In this document: positions 7,949-16,805 of the stretch, piece by piece
Position numbering within the stretch: position 1 is the stretch's first letter
How the letters are laid out: the number at the start of each line of letters is the position of its first letter
Assembly: GCA_048499805.1 (NCBI GenBank)
Contig: JASNZF010000001.1
Location: 558,001-622,000, forward strand
From: JAWXBA01 sp048499805
GTDB lineage: Bacteria; Gemmatimonadota; Gemmatimonadetes; Gemmatimonadales; GWC2-71-9
Length of the DNA stretch: 64,000 nucleotides
Reading direction: 5' to 3'
Notes under the pieces: model-generated
Seen by the model: the letters and a program-made list of their open reading frames with translations, nothing else
Database searches by the model: none
What the model was told of the DNA's origin: nothing
Program-made: the position numbers and the translations under genes

Positions 7949-10726
7949 TCACGGGCGCCCCGGCTGCCAGCTGAGGCCCACGCTCAGGGTGCGGCCGCTG
8001 TAGTAGGACTCCCGGATCACCGTCCCCTGCCGGATCTGGGTCGGGCTGTCGAGCAGGTTCCGGAGGTCGGCCTTGCCGGACACCCCGGGGAGGACCGGGA
8101 ATCGCAGGGCCAGGTCCAGGCCATGCCGGGGCTCCTCGAACGTGTCGGGCAACGGGGCTTCCGAGGCGGACACGATCCGGGCACCGACCACGTTGTAGAG
8201 CGCGGTGGCGCTGATCGACCCGGAAGGCGAGGTGAAGGTCAGTCCGGCATTGATCACGTACGGCGCCTGGCCCACCATCGCCCGGCGATCGTTGAGCTTG
8301 CTGGCCGCACCGTCGCCGATCGTGATCTCGCTGTGCATCAGCGTGCCATTGGCGAAGAACCCGAAGTTGCGGAGGCCTTCCCCGACCAGGTCCAGCGACT
8401 TGCGGAGCTCAAGCTCCACGCCATAGTTGCGGGCCGACGCGGCATTGACGAAGGTGACCACCCGGGTCCCGGAGGTGGCCAGGTAGACTCGCTCGATCGG
8501 GCGGTCAAAGGTCTTGGCGAACAGCCCGATGCTCACGACCTCCGTCGCCCGGGGGTACCACTCCCAGCGGAGGTCGTAATTCTGGATCAGCGCCCGCACC
8601 AGGTCGGGATTGCCAATGACGTTCTCCCCCCCGATGACCTCGCGATACTGGATCGGGGCGAGTTCCCGGTATTCGGGCCGGGAAAGGGTCTGGGTCGCCG
8701 AGGCGCGCAGGACATGGTTCTCCCCCAGTCGGAGCGTCAGGGCCACCGAGGGGAGGATATCCGAGTACTCGGGCTTGGCCTGGACCGGGGCGCCGACCGT
8801 CGGGGCGGCCTTCACCTCGGTGCCCGAGTGCTCATAACGGGCGCCCCCGACCAGTTCGAGGGATCGGGTGAGCGGCAGCTGGACCATGGCGTAGCCGGCC
8901 CGGATGGTCTCGACCGCATCATACGAGCCACCCGCACCGAGCGGGGTGATCCGGAACCAGGCATCCCCCTCGCCCATGAAGCGGCCGTCGAAGATCTCCT
9001 CCGGCGACAGTTCCCTGGCCGACCGGGGCAACGTGGATGCGACCCCGTAGACCCGATTGATGCTGGCCCGTTCCGTCCGGCGGAGGGCGCCACCCACCTT
9101 GACGTAGGTTCCGCGGCTCGGCTCACCCAGGTTCAGGCGGTAGCTTCCCAGCAGCTCGTGACTCGACTCGGTCAGGTCGCCGAAGGTCCGGACGGCCCCT
9201 TCATTCGAGGCGCTGAACCAGGTGGGCGGCAACGGGTTGCCCTGGGGGTCGGTGTCGAGCGCGTAGACGATTTCCGAACGATCGGGCTCCCGGCGGGTCA
9301 CATCCGAGTAGTTGGCCGACCAGTCGAACCGGTGGCGGCGTCCGAGGTCATGCTCGCCCAGCAACTGGGTGCTCCAGACCACCCGTTCGACATACTGCAG
9401 GCGGTCGATCTGGAACTGGCCGCCGAGGTTCTCGCTCTGCCCCACCTCGCGACGCGCATCGTTGTCGGCCGTCCGGGAGTAGGTGCTGTTGAGGGCCAGG
9501 CGGGACGAGGCGCCGACCAGCGTGCTGAGGTTGACCAACCCGCCGAGCATCGCCGAGGACCGCCCCGTGGTGCCCTCATAGCGGTCGACCTCACGCTGGA
9601 CGGCGGGGTCGTCGGTGGCCAGCGCCACCGCACGGCGCTCCTTGGCACGGATATCCTGGCTCAGGCCGTAGCTGCCGGAGATCAGGTAGCCGATCCGCTG
9701 CCCCAGGATCGGATCGCTGCCGCCCAGCGCCAGGGACATGCCGCTGCTGGGCGCCCCGGTGCCCGACCGGGCCGACCAGCTGTTCCGGAAGGTGCGTACC
9801 AGCGCGTTGACCTGGCTCTGGGTGGGGGTTGGCTCGAAGTTGCCGGCCGCCGCAATCTCGGCCGGGAGCTGGCGGTTGCCGGACCCGAAGGTGAACTGCT
9901 CGCTGCCCGCGCGCGGCGCGCGCGGCATCGACACCCCGGTCGAGGCCGAATTGGCCCCGGCCGAGATCGCCAGGGACATGGTCCGTTCCGCCGGGAACTC
10001 CCGGGTCTGGATGTCCACCTGGGCGCCGGAGAAGTCGCCCGAGAGGTCGGGCGTGAAGGTCTTGGCGGTCGTGATGGTCTGCAGGATGCCGCTGGGGAAG
10101 AGGTCCAGCGGGACGACCTTGCGCTCCGGCTCCGGGCTCGGGATGCGGGCCCCATTGAGGGACGTGGTCGTGTAACGCTCGCCCAGTCCGCGCACGAAGA
10201 CGAACTTGCCCTCCTGCACCGTCACGCCACTCACCCGCTGGACCACCGCGGCGGCATCGCCATCTGGGCTGCGGGCAATTTCCTGGGCGGTCACCGAGTT
10301 GACGACGTTCACGTTGTTGCGCTGGTTCGCCAGGGCGTCGGCCACGGTCCCGCGCTCCACGGCCGCGTGGACCACGACCTCTTCCAGCTGCACCGTCTGG
10401 GCGGCGAGCATGATGTCCTGGCTCGCCACGGCGCCCGCTGCCAGCGTCACTCCGGTCACCGTCTTGCCGGTATACCCGATCATCCGCGCGCGCAGGGTCA
10501 TGGTACCGGCCGGGACATTCGGGAACTGGAACCGCCCGTCGATGCCGGTCTGGACGGTCCGGGACACCCCGGCAATCTCGAGCTCCACCGTGGCGCCACC
10601 GAGCGGCAGGGCACCTGCGGCATCCAGCACCCGCCCCGTGACCCGGCCGGCCTGGGCCAGGAGGGTCATCGGCACGCCGGCCACCAGCAGGATCGTCAGG
10701 AGTACACGTCGAGTCGTCGCGATCAT
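7949..10726 (-). CDS. TonB-dependent receptor with carboxypeptidase-regulatory-like N-terminal domain
   Basis: 925 residues, full length. A signal peptide (about 1-24, ending LLAQA) is followed by a CarboxypepD_reg-like beta-sandwich (about 28-108, GRVTGRVLDAAGALPLGGA). The plug domain (about 125-235) contains VFVRGLGERYTTTSLNG and a TonB-box-like LEEVVV segment. A 22-strand-type outer-membrane barrel ends in SVGLSWQPGRP. Such receptors import scarce nutrients across the outer membrane using TonB/ExbBD energy. It is probably co-expressed with the downstream beta-helix lipoprotein. Its upstream region holds a weak match to the 11-bp-repeat motif found at the pst operon, so phosphate control is conceivable but unproven. 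Substrate unknown. Confidence 0.94.
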   Translation of the reverse strand: MIATTRRVLLTILLVAGVPMTLLAQAGRVTGRVLDAAGALPLGGATVELEIAGVSRTVQTGIDGRFQFPNVPAGTMTLRARMIGYTGKTVTGVTLAAGAVASQDIMLAAQTVQLEEVVVHAAVERGTVADALANQRNNVNVVNSVTAQEIARSPDGDAAAVVQRVSGVTVQEGKFVFVRGLGERYTTTSLNGARIPSPEPERKVVPLDLFPSGILQTITTAKTFTPDLSGDFSGAQVDIQTREFPAERTMSLAISAGANSASTGVSMPRAPRAGSEQFTFGSGNRQLPAEIAAAGNFEPTPTQSQVNALVRTFRNSWSARSGTGAPSSGMSLALGGSDPILGQRIGYLISGSYGLSQDIRAKERRAVALATDDPAVQREVDRYEGTTGRSSAMLGGLVNLSTLVGASSRLALNSTYSRTADNDARREVGQSENLGGQFQIDRLQYVERVVWSTQLLGEHDLGRRHRFDWSANYSDVTRREPDRSEIVYALDTDPQGNPLPPTWFSASNEGAVRTFGDLTESSHELLGSYRLNLGEPSRGTYVKVGGALRRTERASINRVYGVASTLPRSARELSPEEIFDGRFMGEGDAWFRITPLGAGGSYDAVETIRAGYAMVQLPLTRSLELVGGARYEHSGTEVKAAPTVGAPVQAKPEYSDILPSVALTLRLGENHVLRASATQTLSRPEYRELAPIQYREVIGGENVIGNPDLVRALIQNYDLRWEWYPRATEVVSIGLFAKTFDRPIERVYLATSGTRVVTFVNAASARNYGVELELRKSLDLVGEGLRNFGFFANGTLMHSEITIGDGAASKLNDRRAMVGQAPYVINAGLTFTSPSGSISATALYNVVGARIVSASEAPLPDTFEEPRHGLDLALRFPVLPGVSGKADLRNLLDSPTQIRQGTVIRESYYSGRTLSVGLSWQPGRP

Positions 10727-10834
10727 GGCACCACTCTCATTCCGGGGTCACAGGGCACGGCGCGCGCGCCGCGTCGGCCTTCTGCAAGGACCCCTCAGTA
10801 TCAGTGGCGGGCGTATCGGAGGACCAACATCTCT

Positions 10835-10851
10835 GCAACGGAGAGGTAACA
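10835..10851 (-). promoter_or_regulatory. Weak candidate Pho box upstream of the TonB receptor
   Basis: GCAACG (10835-10840) and GTAACA (10846-10851) are spaced at exactly 11 bp, like the arrays at the pst genes, about 110-125 bp upstream of the receptor start. Only two imperfect units are present and no clear -10 follows at the expected distance, so this may be chance. Confidence 0.22.
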
Positions 10852-10972
10852 ATCGCGTGGAAGGGTACCCGTAACGACGGGGGTTCCGGGGCCGGAACCG
10901 TTGCGAACCCGGCAGGGCGTCACGAATCCACAACGGCCCCGGGTGCGGCCGGCCGGGCGGCGGTCCTGGGGG

Positions 10973-11806
10973 TCAGTCGCGGCCCCCCAGCCGCTCCGTG
11001 GTGTAGGTCTCCGGGGGGGCGTTCGGCTTGACCCGGACGCTCTTGGCGGGAATGCCGACATACACATGGTACGGGCGGACGTCCTTCGTGGCGACGGCGT
11101 TGGCCCCGACCATGCCATTGCGGCCCACCCGCACGCCGGCGAGCACCGTCGCGTGATAGGTAATCCGGACATCCTCCTCGAGCACCGTCTGGGCGCAGGT
11201 CACGTCCTTCTGGTCCACGATGCTGTGCGTGTGGCTGTAGATGTTGGCGTAATCGGCCACGCTGACGCGATCGCCCATGACGATGCCCCCCCGGTCGTCC
11301 AGCAGCACGTGGCGGTGGACCACGACGTCGTCCCCCACCTCCATGTTGTAGCCGAAGGAGAACTCGGTGTGCTGGAAGCACTTGAAGTTGCGGCCGCAGC
11401 GCCGAAAGATCCGCGGCGCCAGCAGCCGGCGGAACTTGACGCCCAGGTCCACGTTCTGGGCCGCCAGCGGGGTCCGGTCAAACGAGTACCAGAGCCAGAG
11501 CAGCGGCTTGACCCGGGCGAATGCCGCCGCATCGACCTCGGCGTAGTACTCGGGCTCCAGCGTGATGTTGGCCGGGTCGAGCGCCAGCAGGGCCGCCCGG
11601 GTCGCCGCGGGGGTGGCTGGGTCTGCGAGCATCCCGTCCAGATCGGCGAGCCCCGGGTACCAGAGCGCGGCCAGGGTGCGGCGGCAGATGGCTCCCCAGT
11701 CGGCCCCGGCCGCGCCGAGCTCGGCGTCCAGCACCTCCAGCCAGGCGTCGTTGGCCTCGGCCGCGGCGGTGGGGAGGGACACGGGGCGGAGTGGACGGAG
11801 CGGCAT
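10973..11806 (-). CDS. Acyltransferase with left-handed beta-helix (hexapeptide repeats)
   Basis: 277 residues. The C-terminal half (about 120-262) has the hexapeptide repeats of LbH acetyltransferases (VVVHRHVLLDD, ITYHATVLAGVRVG, MVGANAVATKDV), with the His and the VGIPAK cap of the maltose/galactoside O-acetyltransferase group. The N-terminal 115 residues are helical and longer than in Maa/LacA, ending in LLWLWYSFDRTPL. The likely role is transfer of an acetyl or acyl group from CoA to a sugar or cell-surface glycan; the acceptor cannot be predicted. It is transcribed towards the TonB receptor gene but 246 bases separate them, so it is probably an independent unit. It follows engB on the same strand. 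Confidence 0.85.
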   Translation of the reverse strand: MPLRPLRPVSLPTAAAEANDAWLEVLDAELGAAGADWGAICRRTLAALWYPGLADLDGMLADPATPAATRAALLALDPANITLEPEYYAEVDAAAFARVKPLLWLWYSFDRTPLAAQNVDLGVKFRRLLAPRIFRRCGRNFKCFQHTEFSFGYNMEVGDDVVVHRHVLLDDRGGIVMGDRVSVADYANIYSHTHSIVDQKDVTCAQTVLEEDVRITYHATVLAGVRVGRNGMVGANAVATKDVRPYHVYVGIPAKSVRVKPNAPPETYTTERLGGRD

Positions 11807-11844
11807 GGGCGTCTCGGGGTGGGCTGGGGAGCGAGCGGCGAACG

Positions 11845-11858
11845 GTAAGAAGTAAGAA
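11845..11858. repeat. Two-copy heptamer GTAAGAA
   Basis: GTAAGAA occurs twice in tandem in the short gap between engB and the acyltransferase gene. By itself this is minor. It is noted because heptamer arrays also occur at 44064-44153 and in the aldehyde dehydrogenase linker. Confidence 0.4.
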
Positions 11859-11897
11859 GATCGGGCGACGAGGGGAAGGGTCGCGGCGGACCCCGGC

Positions 11898-12490
11898 TCA
11901 GTCGGTGCAGGCGGCGAGGATGCTCTCGCCCAGGTCGGCGATGCCCTGGCCGGTGCTGCTGCTGGTCGGGTGCACGTCGTCCAGCGTCAGGCCGAGGTCC
12001 GCCACCCGCTCACGGATGGCCGCCTGGCGCCGGGCCTGCGGGAGCTTGTCCACCTTGGTGAGCACCGTCAACACCGGCCGGCCGGTCTCGACCAGCAGCT
12101 CCTGCATGCGGCGGTCGTCGGTGGAGGGGGGGTGCCGCACGTCCAGCAGCCAGACGACGCCCCGCAGGGTCGGGCGGTGCCGGATGTAGGTGTCCACCAG
12201 GGCCCGGTACTTCTCGCGGTCGCGCTTGGCGGCGCGGGCCCAGCCATACCCCGGCAGGTCCACGAGGTAGCACGCTGGCAGGCCATAGACGTTGAGGTGC
12301 TGGGTCTTGCCGGGCGTGCTGCTGACGCGCGCCAACCCCCGGGAGCCCACCAGGGCGTTGAGCAGGCTCGACTTCCCGACATTCGACCGGCCCACAAAGG
12401 CGATCTCGGGCCGGACGGGGTGGAGTGGTTGGGCGGGATCGGGAAAGCTGCCGAGGAACTCGATCGGCAGGGCGGCAAGGGGGGAGGTGG

Positions 12491-12494
<4 letters not shown>
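11898..12494 (-). CDS. engB: Ribosome biogenesis GTPase EngB (YsxC/YihA)
   Basis: Essential GTPase for late large-subunit assembly. G1 is GRSNVGKSS, G3 DLPGYG, G4 TKVD. The first canonical start (GTG 12395) would begin at the Gly of G1 and delete the preceding beta-strand, yet a typical EngB N-terminus (IEFLGSFPDPAQ then PEIAFV) continues upstream in frame. No ATG, GTG or TTG exists there. The best candidate is a CTG at 12494 that overlaps the clpX stop as CTGA, giving 198 residues, the family norm; a second CTG at 12470 gives 190. I infer a CTG start with coupling to clpX. Last gene of the tig-clpP-clpX run. Confidence 0.9.
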
Positions 12495-13744
<1,250 letters not shown>

Positions 13745-13802
13745 CAGGCCGTACCACCCGTGCTGGGGGATGCCGGTAAGCTGGCCCGCACGGTCCGGGG
13801 CG

Positions 13803-14408
13803 TCAAGAGGCCGCCGGCGCCGGGGTGCGGGGGACCAGCACGGTGTCGATGATCCCGTACACCTTGGCCTCCTCGGCGCTCATGAAGCGATCCCGGTCCA
13901 TGTCGCGCTCGATCGTCTCGATCGGCTGGCCAGTGTGCCTGGCGTAGAGCTCGTTCATCTTGCCGCGCAGGTACAGGATCTCACGGGCCTGGATCTCGAT
14001 GTCCGAGGCGGTGCCCTGAGTGCCCCCGGAGGGCTGGTGGATCATGATCCGGGAGTGGGGCAGGGCGCTGCGCTTGCCGGGGGCGCCCGCGGCCAGCAGG
14101 AACGACCCCATCGAGGCCGCCATGCCCATGCAGATCGTGTTCACCGGGGCCCGCAGGTGCTGCATGGTGTCGTAGATCGCCATGCCGCTCGAGACCACCC
14201 CGCCCGGCGAGTTGATGTACAGGTAGATGTCCTTCTCGGCGTTGTCCGCCTCGAGGAAAAGGAGCTGGGCGATGATGATGTTGGCCACGTCATCATTGAT
14301 GCCGGCGCCGAGGAAGACGATCCGGTCCATGAGCAGCCGCGAGAAGATGTCGTAGGTCTTCTCGCCCCGGCTCGAGCGCTCGATGATGTACGGAGGATAC
14401 AGCGTCAC
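13803..14408 (-). CDS. clpP: ATP-dependent Clp protease proteolytic subunit ClpP
   Basis: 201 residues from GTG 14408, which overlaps the tig stop as GTGA. A longer frame from 14447 is possible, but the mature-like start (MTLYPPYIIERSSRGEK) and the coupling favour 14408. The catalytic triad is visible: Ser in GMAASMGS, His in SRIMIHQP and an Asp near the C-terminal MDRDRFMS. Oxyanion-loop Gly residues (NSPGG) are present. Serine peptidase barrel partner of ClpX. The tig-clpP-clpX order is widely conserved and supports the calls. Confidence 0.97.
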   Translation of the reverse strand: MTLYPPYIIERSSRGEKTYDIFSRLLMDRIVFLGAGINDDVANIIIAQLLFLEADNAEKDIYLYINSPGGVVSSGMAIYDTMQHLRAPVNTICMGMAASMGSFLLAAGAPGKRSALPHSRIMIHQPSGGTQGTASDIEIQAREILYLRGKMNELYARHTGQPIETIERDMDRDRFMSAEEAKVYGIIDTVLVPRTPAPAAS

Positions 14409-15658
14409 GATGGCGCCTCGGTCACGGTGGATTGGGCGAGGAGCCAAGCCCAGGCCTTCTCCTCGGTCAGGGAACGCTCGATCTCCGGCAGCCGCTTGGC
14501 CTGCTCCAGCGAGGCGTAGACCTGCCCCACCGGCATGCCCCGCGAGGCGGCGATCGCCGCCACCCGCTCGTCGACCTCGGCTTCCGTGGCACGCAACTCC
14601 TGGGCCTCGGCGACCGCGGTCAGCACCAGCTCGCGCCGGACCTGCGTCTCGGCCACCGGCCGGAACTGGGCCGCGAATGCCTCATACTGCTCGTGCGGGA
14701 TGCCGTACGAGTGCAGCAGGCCGTGCATCAGCCGGTGCACCAGCGAGTCGGGGGCCGGCACCGCGTTGGCCTCCACGATCTGCTGCAGGAGCGCCTCACG
14801 CACCCCCGCGTCCGCCTCGCGCTGGGCCTCGCGCCCCAGGTCCTCGGTCAGCGCCGCCCGCAGGGCCGCCAGGTCGGCGAACTCCCCGACCGACGCGGCA
14901 AAGCTGTCGTCGAGCGGGGGCAGCTCTTGGCGCTTGACCTCATGGAGGGCGATCCGCACCCGCCGGGTCTGGCCGCGCTTGGACGCATCGGCGTGGTCCT
15001 CGGGGAAGCGAATGTCGGCCTCCCCCGTCTCCCCCGGTACCAGGCCCATGATCGCCTCCTCCAGCGCCGGCATGGCCCGCCCGTCTCCCAGGACCATGGT
15101 GTAGGGCTGGGGCTCGGCGCTCGCCCCCTCGTCCAGCGAGGTCACGTCCACCCGCACCATCTGCCCGGGCGAGGGCTTCTCGCCCTCCACCGGCAGCCAG
15201 GCCGCCTGCTTCTCGCGCAGCGACTGCAGCTGTTCCTCCACCTGCGCCTCGGTCACCGGCGCCACCGTCCGGGTGACGGTGAAACCGCCGGGCCGGCTCA
15301 GGGTGATCTCGGGCCGGACCTCGACGAAGAGCTCGAACTCGAGCGGCTGACCCTCCTCGAACTTGACGTTCCGGACCGAGGGATCGCCCAGCGGCTTGAG
15401 CTCCTGGGAGCTCCGGGCCTCCTCCCAGCCAGCCCGGATCACGTCCTCCAGGACGTACTGCCGGATCTCCTGGTGCAGCTTCTTGCGGACCACCGCCTCC
15501 GGGGCCTTGCCGGGGCGGAACCCCGGCAGCCGCACACGCTTGGCGTAGGTCGTCACCGCACGGGCTTCGGCGTCGCGGACCCGGTCCACGGACACGGTCA
15601 CCTGCAGGGACTTGGAGGCGGGGTCTTCCGCTCTGGTTGTGACGGTAATGTCGCTCAT
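14405..15658 (-). CDS. tig: Trigger factor (ribosome-associated chaperone and prolyl isomerase)
   Basis: 417 residues from ATG 15658 (MSDITV). The N-terminal ribosome-binding domain carries the signature GFRPGKAP around residues 45-55. A PPIase/FKBP-like domain (about 150-250) and a long helical C-terminal chaperone domain follow. It binds near the peptide exit tunnel and protects nascent chains. There is no Shine-Dalgarno, but a good promoter (TTGCCG, 18 bp, TAGATT) ends 9 nt before the ATG, so the transcript is likely leaderless or nearly so. The in-frame GTG three codons upstream would lie in the predicted promoter-start region. Confidence 0.95.
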   Translation of the reverse strand: MSDITVTTRAEDPASKSLQVTVSVDRVRDAEARAVTTYAKRVRLPGFRPGKAPEAVVRKKLHQEIRQYVLEDVIRAGWEEARSSQELKPLGDPSVRNVKFEEGQPLEFELFVEVRPEITLSRPGGFTVTRTVAPVTEAQVEEQLQSLREKQAAWLPVEGEKPSPGQMVRVDVTSLDEGASAEPQPYTMVLGDGRAMPALEEAIMGLVPGETGEADIRFPEDHADASKRGQTRRVRIALHEVKRQELPPLDDSFAASVGEFADLAALRAALTEDLGREAQREADAGVREALLQQIVEANAVPAPDSLVHRLMHGLLHSYGIPHEQYEAFAAQFRPVAETQVRRELVLTAVAEAQELRATEAEVDERVAAIAASRGMPVGQVYASLEQAKRLPEIERSLTEEKAWAWLLAQSTVTEAPS

Positions 15659-15667
15659 AGGACGCAC

Positions 15668-15697
15668 AATCTACCCCGGGCCGAGGAGGCCCGGCAA
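15668..15697 (-). promoter_or_regulatory. Predicted sigma70-type promoter of the tig-clpP-clpX operon
   Basis: Minus-strand TTGCCG (15697-15692), an 18-bp spacer and TAGATT (15673-15668). The -10 ends 9 nt before the tig start, implying a leader of only a few bases. Confidence 0.55.
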
Positions 15698-15719
15698 CGT
15701 GCGCGGGTGGGGCGGAGGG

Positions 15720-16004
15720 TCAGTTGACCGGTGGGGGAGGTGCTTCCCGGACCACCAGGGCCGGGGCAATGGCCTGCACCACCGACTTGCAGATGCCCGT
15801 CAGGAGGGGGACTCCCGCCCCCACTCCGAAGAGCAGCAGGTTTGCCGCCAGCCAGGGGGAGGTCCATCGCTGGACCAGGGCCCGGCTCCGGCTCGAGAGT
15901 AGGGCCACCGCTGCCACACCATTGACCACGACGAACGCCCCGATCGCCAGGGTTATCGCGAGGTTCTTGATGGAGTCCAGGGTGGAGACGACGGTGAGGT
16001 CCAT
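15720..16004 (-). CDS. Small hypothetical membrane protein
   Basis: 94 residues from ATG 16004, with a strong AGGAGG site 6 bases upstream. The longer frame to 16211 runs through the tRNA gene and is not credible. Two transmembrane helices are evident: residues about 12-33 (NLAITLAIGAFVVVNGVAAV) and about 50-70 (LAANLLLFGVGAGVPLLTG). A short polar loop with Arg/Ser and a Pro-rich tail (EAPPPPVN) complete it. It lies between tRNA-Leu and tig. No family recognised. Confidence 0.7.
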   Translation of the reverse strand: MDLTVVSTLDSIKNLAITLAIGAFVVVNGVAAVALLSSRSRALVQRWTSPWLAANLLLFGVGAGVPLLTGICKSVVQAIAPALVVREAPPPPVN

Positions 16005-16135
16005 GGAATACCTCCTCGGTGACGAGGGGCTCCCGGCGCGCGGGCCTGCCGCGGGGAAGTCCGGATTGGAACCATGCAACGACTCACTTCGGAGTTGCCC
16101 CGCAGGGCAACGGTCCCGGGGAGCGGAACCCCCAA

Positions 16136-16217
16136 TGCGAACGGCGGGAGTTGAACCCGCACCCCCGAAGGGACAGGATCCTAAGTCCTGCGCGTCTGCC
16201 AGTTCCGCCACGCTCGC
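16136..16217 (-). tRNA. tRNA-Leu, anticodon UAG
   Basis: 82 nt on the minus strand. The acceptor stem GCGAGCG (16217-16211) pairs with CGTTCGC (16143-16137, one G-U), with discriminator A at 16136. The anticodon stem CAGGA/TCCTG encloses loop CTTAGGA with anticodon TAG (UAG). A class II variable arm (about TGTCCCTTCGGGGGTG) and T-arm GGTTCAACTCC are present. CCA is not encoded. The UAG anticodon reads CUN leucine codons. Confidence 0.97.
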
Positions 16218-16367
16218 GATTGTCTCTGATGACAGATTACAGTATCACCTCGGCTGGCTTGGCGCGAGGGCCGTTCCAAGTTGCACCGTTGGAACAGGAG
16301 GCCGCTCGCTGTAGATTATCCTCGGCAGGCACGCCTGCGCGAATCACCCGAACCGCCTGTGGAGCCC

Positions 16368-16730
16368 ATGTCCGGTCTGTCTCGTCATCGCCCGATTGCT
16401 GCACTTTCGCTGCTGGTCCTGATTGCCGCCTGTGGTCCCGGGGAAGACACCCGGGTGGCCAACCTTACCGTCGGCATTTCCAAGGACAGTGCCATCACGG
16501 CCATGGGAGGGGAACGTCCCAGCCGGATCGACCCCTACCTGACCGGTGGACAGTACATCGAATCGATGCTCTACCTCCGGCCCGGGGCACAGCCGACTGG
16601 CACCGATACGATCCCGGATCGGGAGCGGACCCCGGTGGTGGTCATCAATGGCCTCCTGACCGGCTGGGGCTGGGCCTACTGGGATTCGGTGGCCACAGCC
16701 AACAACATTCCGGTCGCCCCGCCAGAGTGA
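16368..16730 (+). CDS. Small hypothetical lipoprotein
   Basis: 120 residues from ATG 16368, with GTGGAG just upstream; a longer frame from 16281 overlaps the promoter region and hides the signal peptide. Residues 1-22 are a lipoprotein signal (ALSLLVLIAAC). The mature part is a small alpha/beta domain (VGISKDSAITAMGGERP, then VVVINGLLTGWGWAYW) reminiscent of SmpA/OmlA-type or short DUF domains with an N-terminal KxxxxxxMG helix turn, but this is not diagnostic. A perfect hairpin follows, so it is probably monocistronic. Confidence 0.78.
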   Translation: MSGLSRHRPIAALSLLVLIAACGPGEDTRVANLTVGISKDSAITAMGGERPSRIDPYLTGGQYIESMLYLRPGAQPTGTDTIPDRERTPVVVINGLLTGWGWAYWDSVATANNIPVAPPE

Positions 16731-16748
16731 GCTGACCCCCCCGGATGC

Positions 16749-16787
16749 ACCACGGGCCCGGAGCGCACTGCGCTCCGGGCCCGTGGT
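16749..16787. terminator. Bidirectional hairpin terminator between convergent genes
   Basis: A perfect 18-bp inverted repeat (16749-16766 and 16770-16787) with a 3-nt loop lies between the lipoprotein gene (plus) and htrA (minus). There is no T-tract, common for GC-rich genomes. Confidence 0.8.
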
Positions 16788-16805
16788 CATTCCAGGGTGG
16801 GGCGA

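Noticed and set aside
7643..10849. 1068-codon plus-strand frame over the TonB receptor gene
   Set aside because: Same reason; the receptor on the minus strand has signal, plug and barrel.
10846..10876. GTAACA and GTAACG upstream of the TonB receptor as a Pho-box pair
   Set aside because: Their spacing is 25 bp, not a multiple of 11; only the 10835/10846 pair has the right period.
12068..12478. Alternative minus-strand frame overlapping engB
   Set aside because: Out of frame with the intact GTPase motifs.
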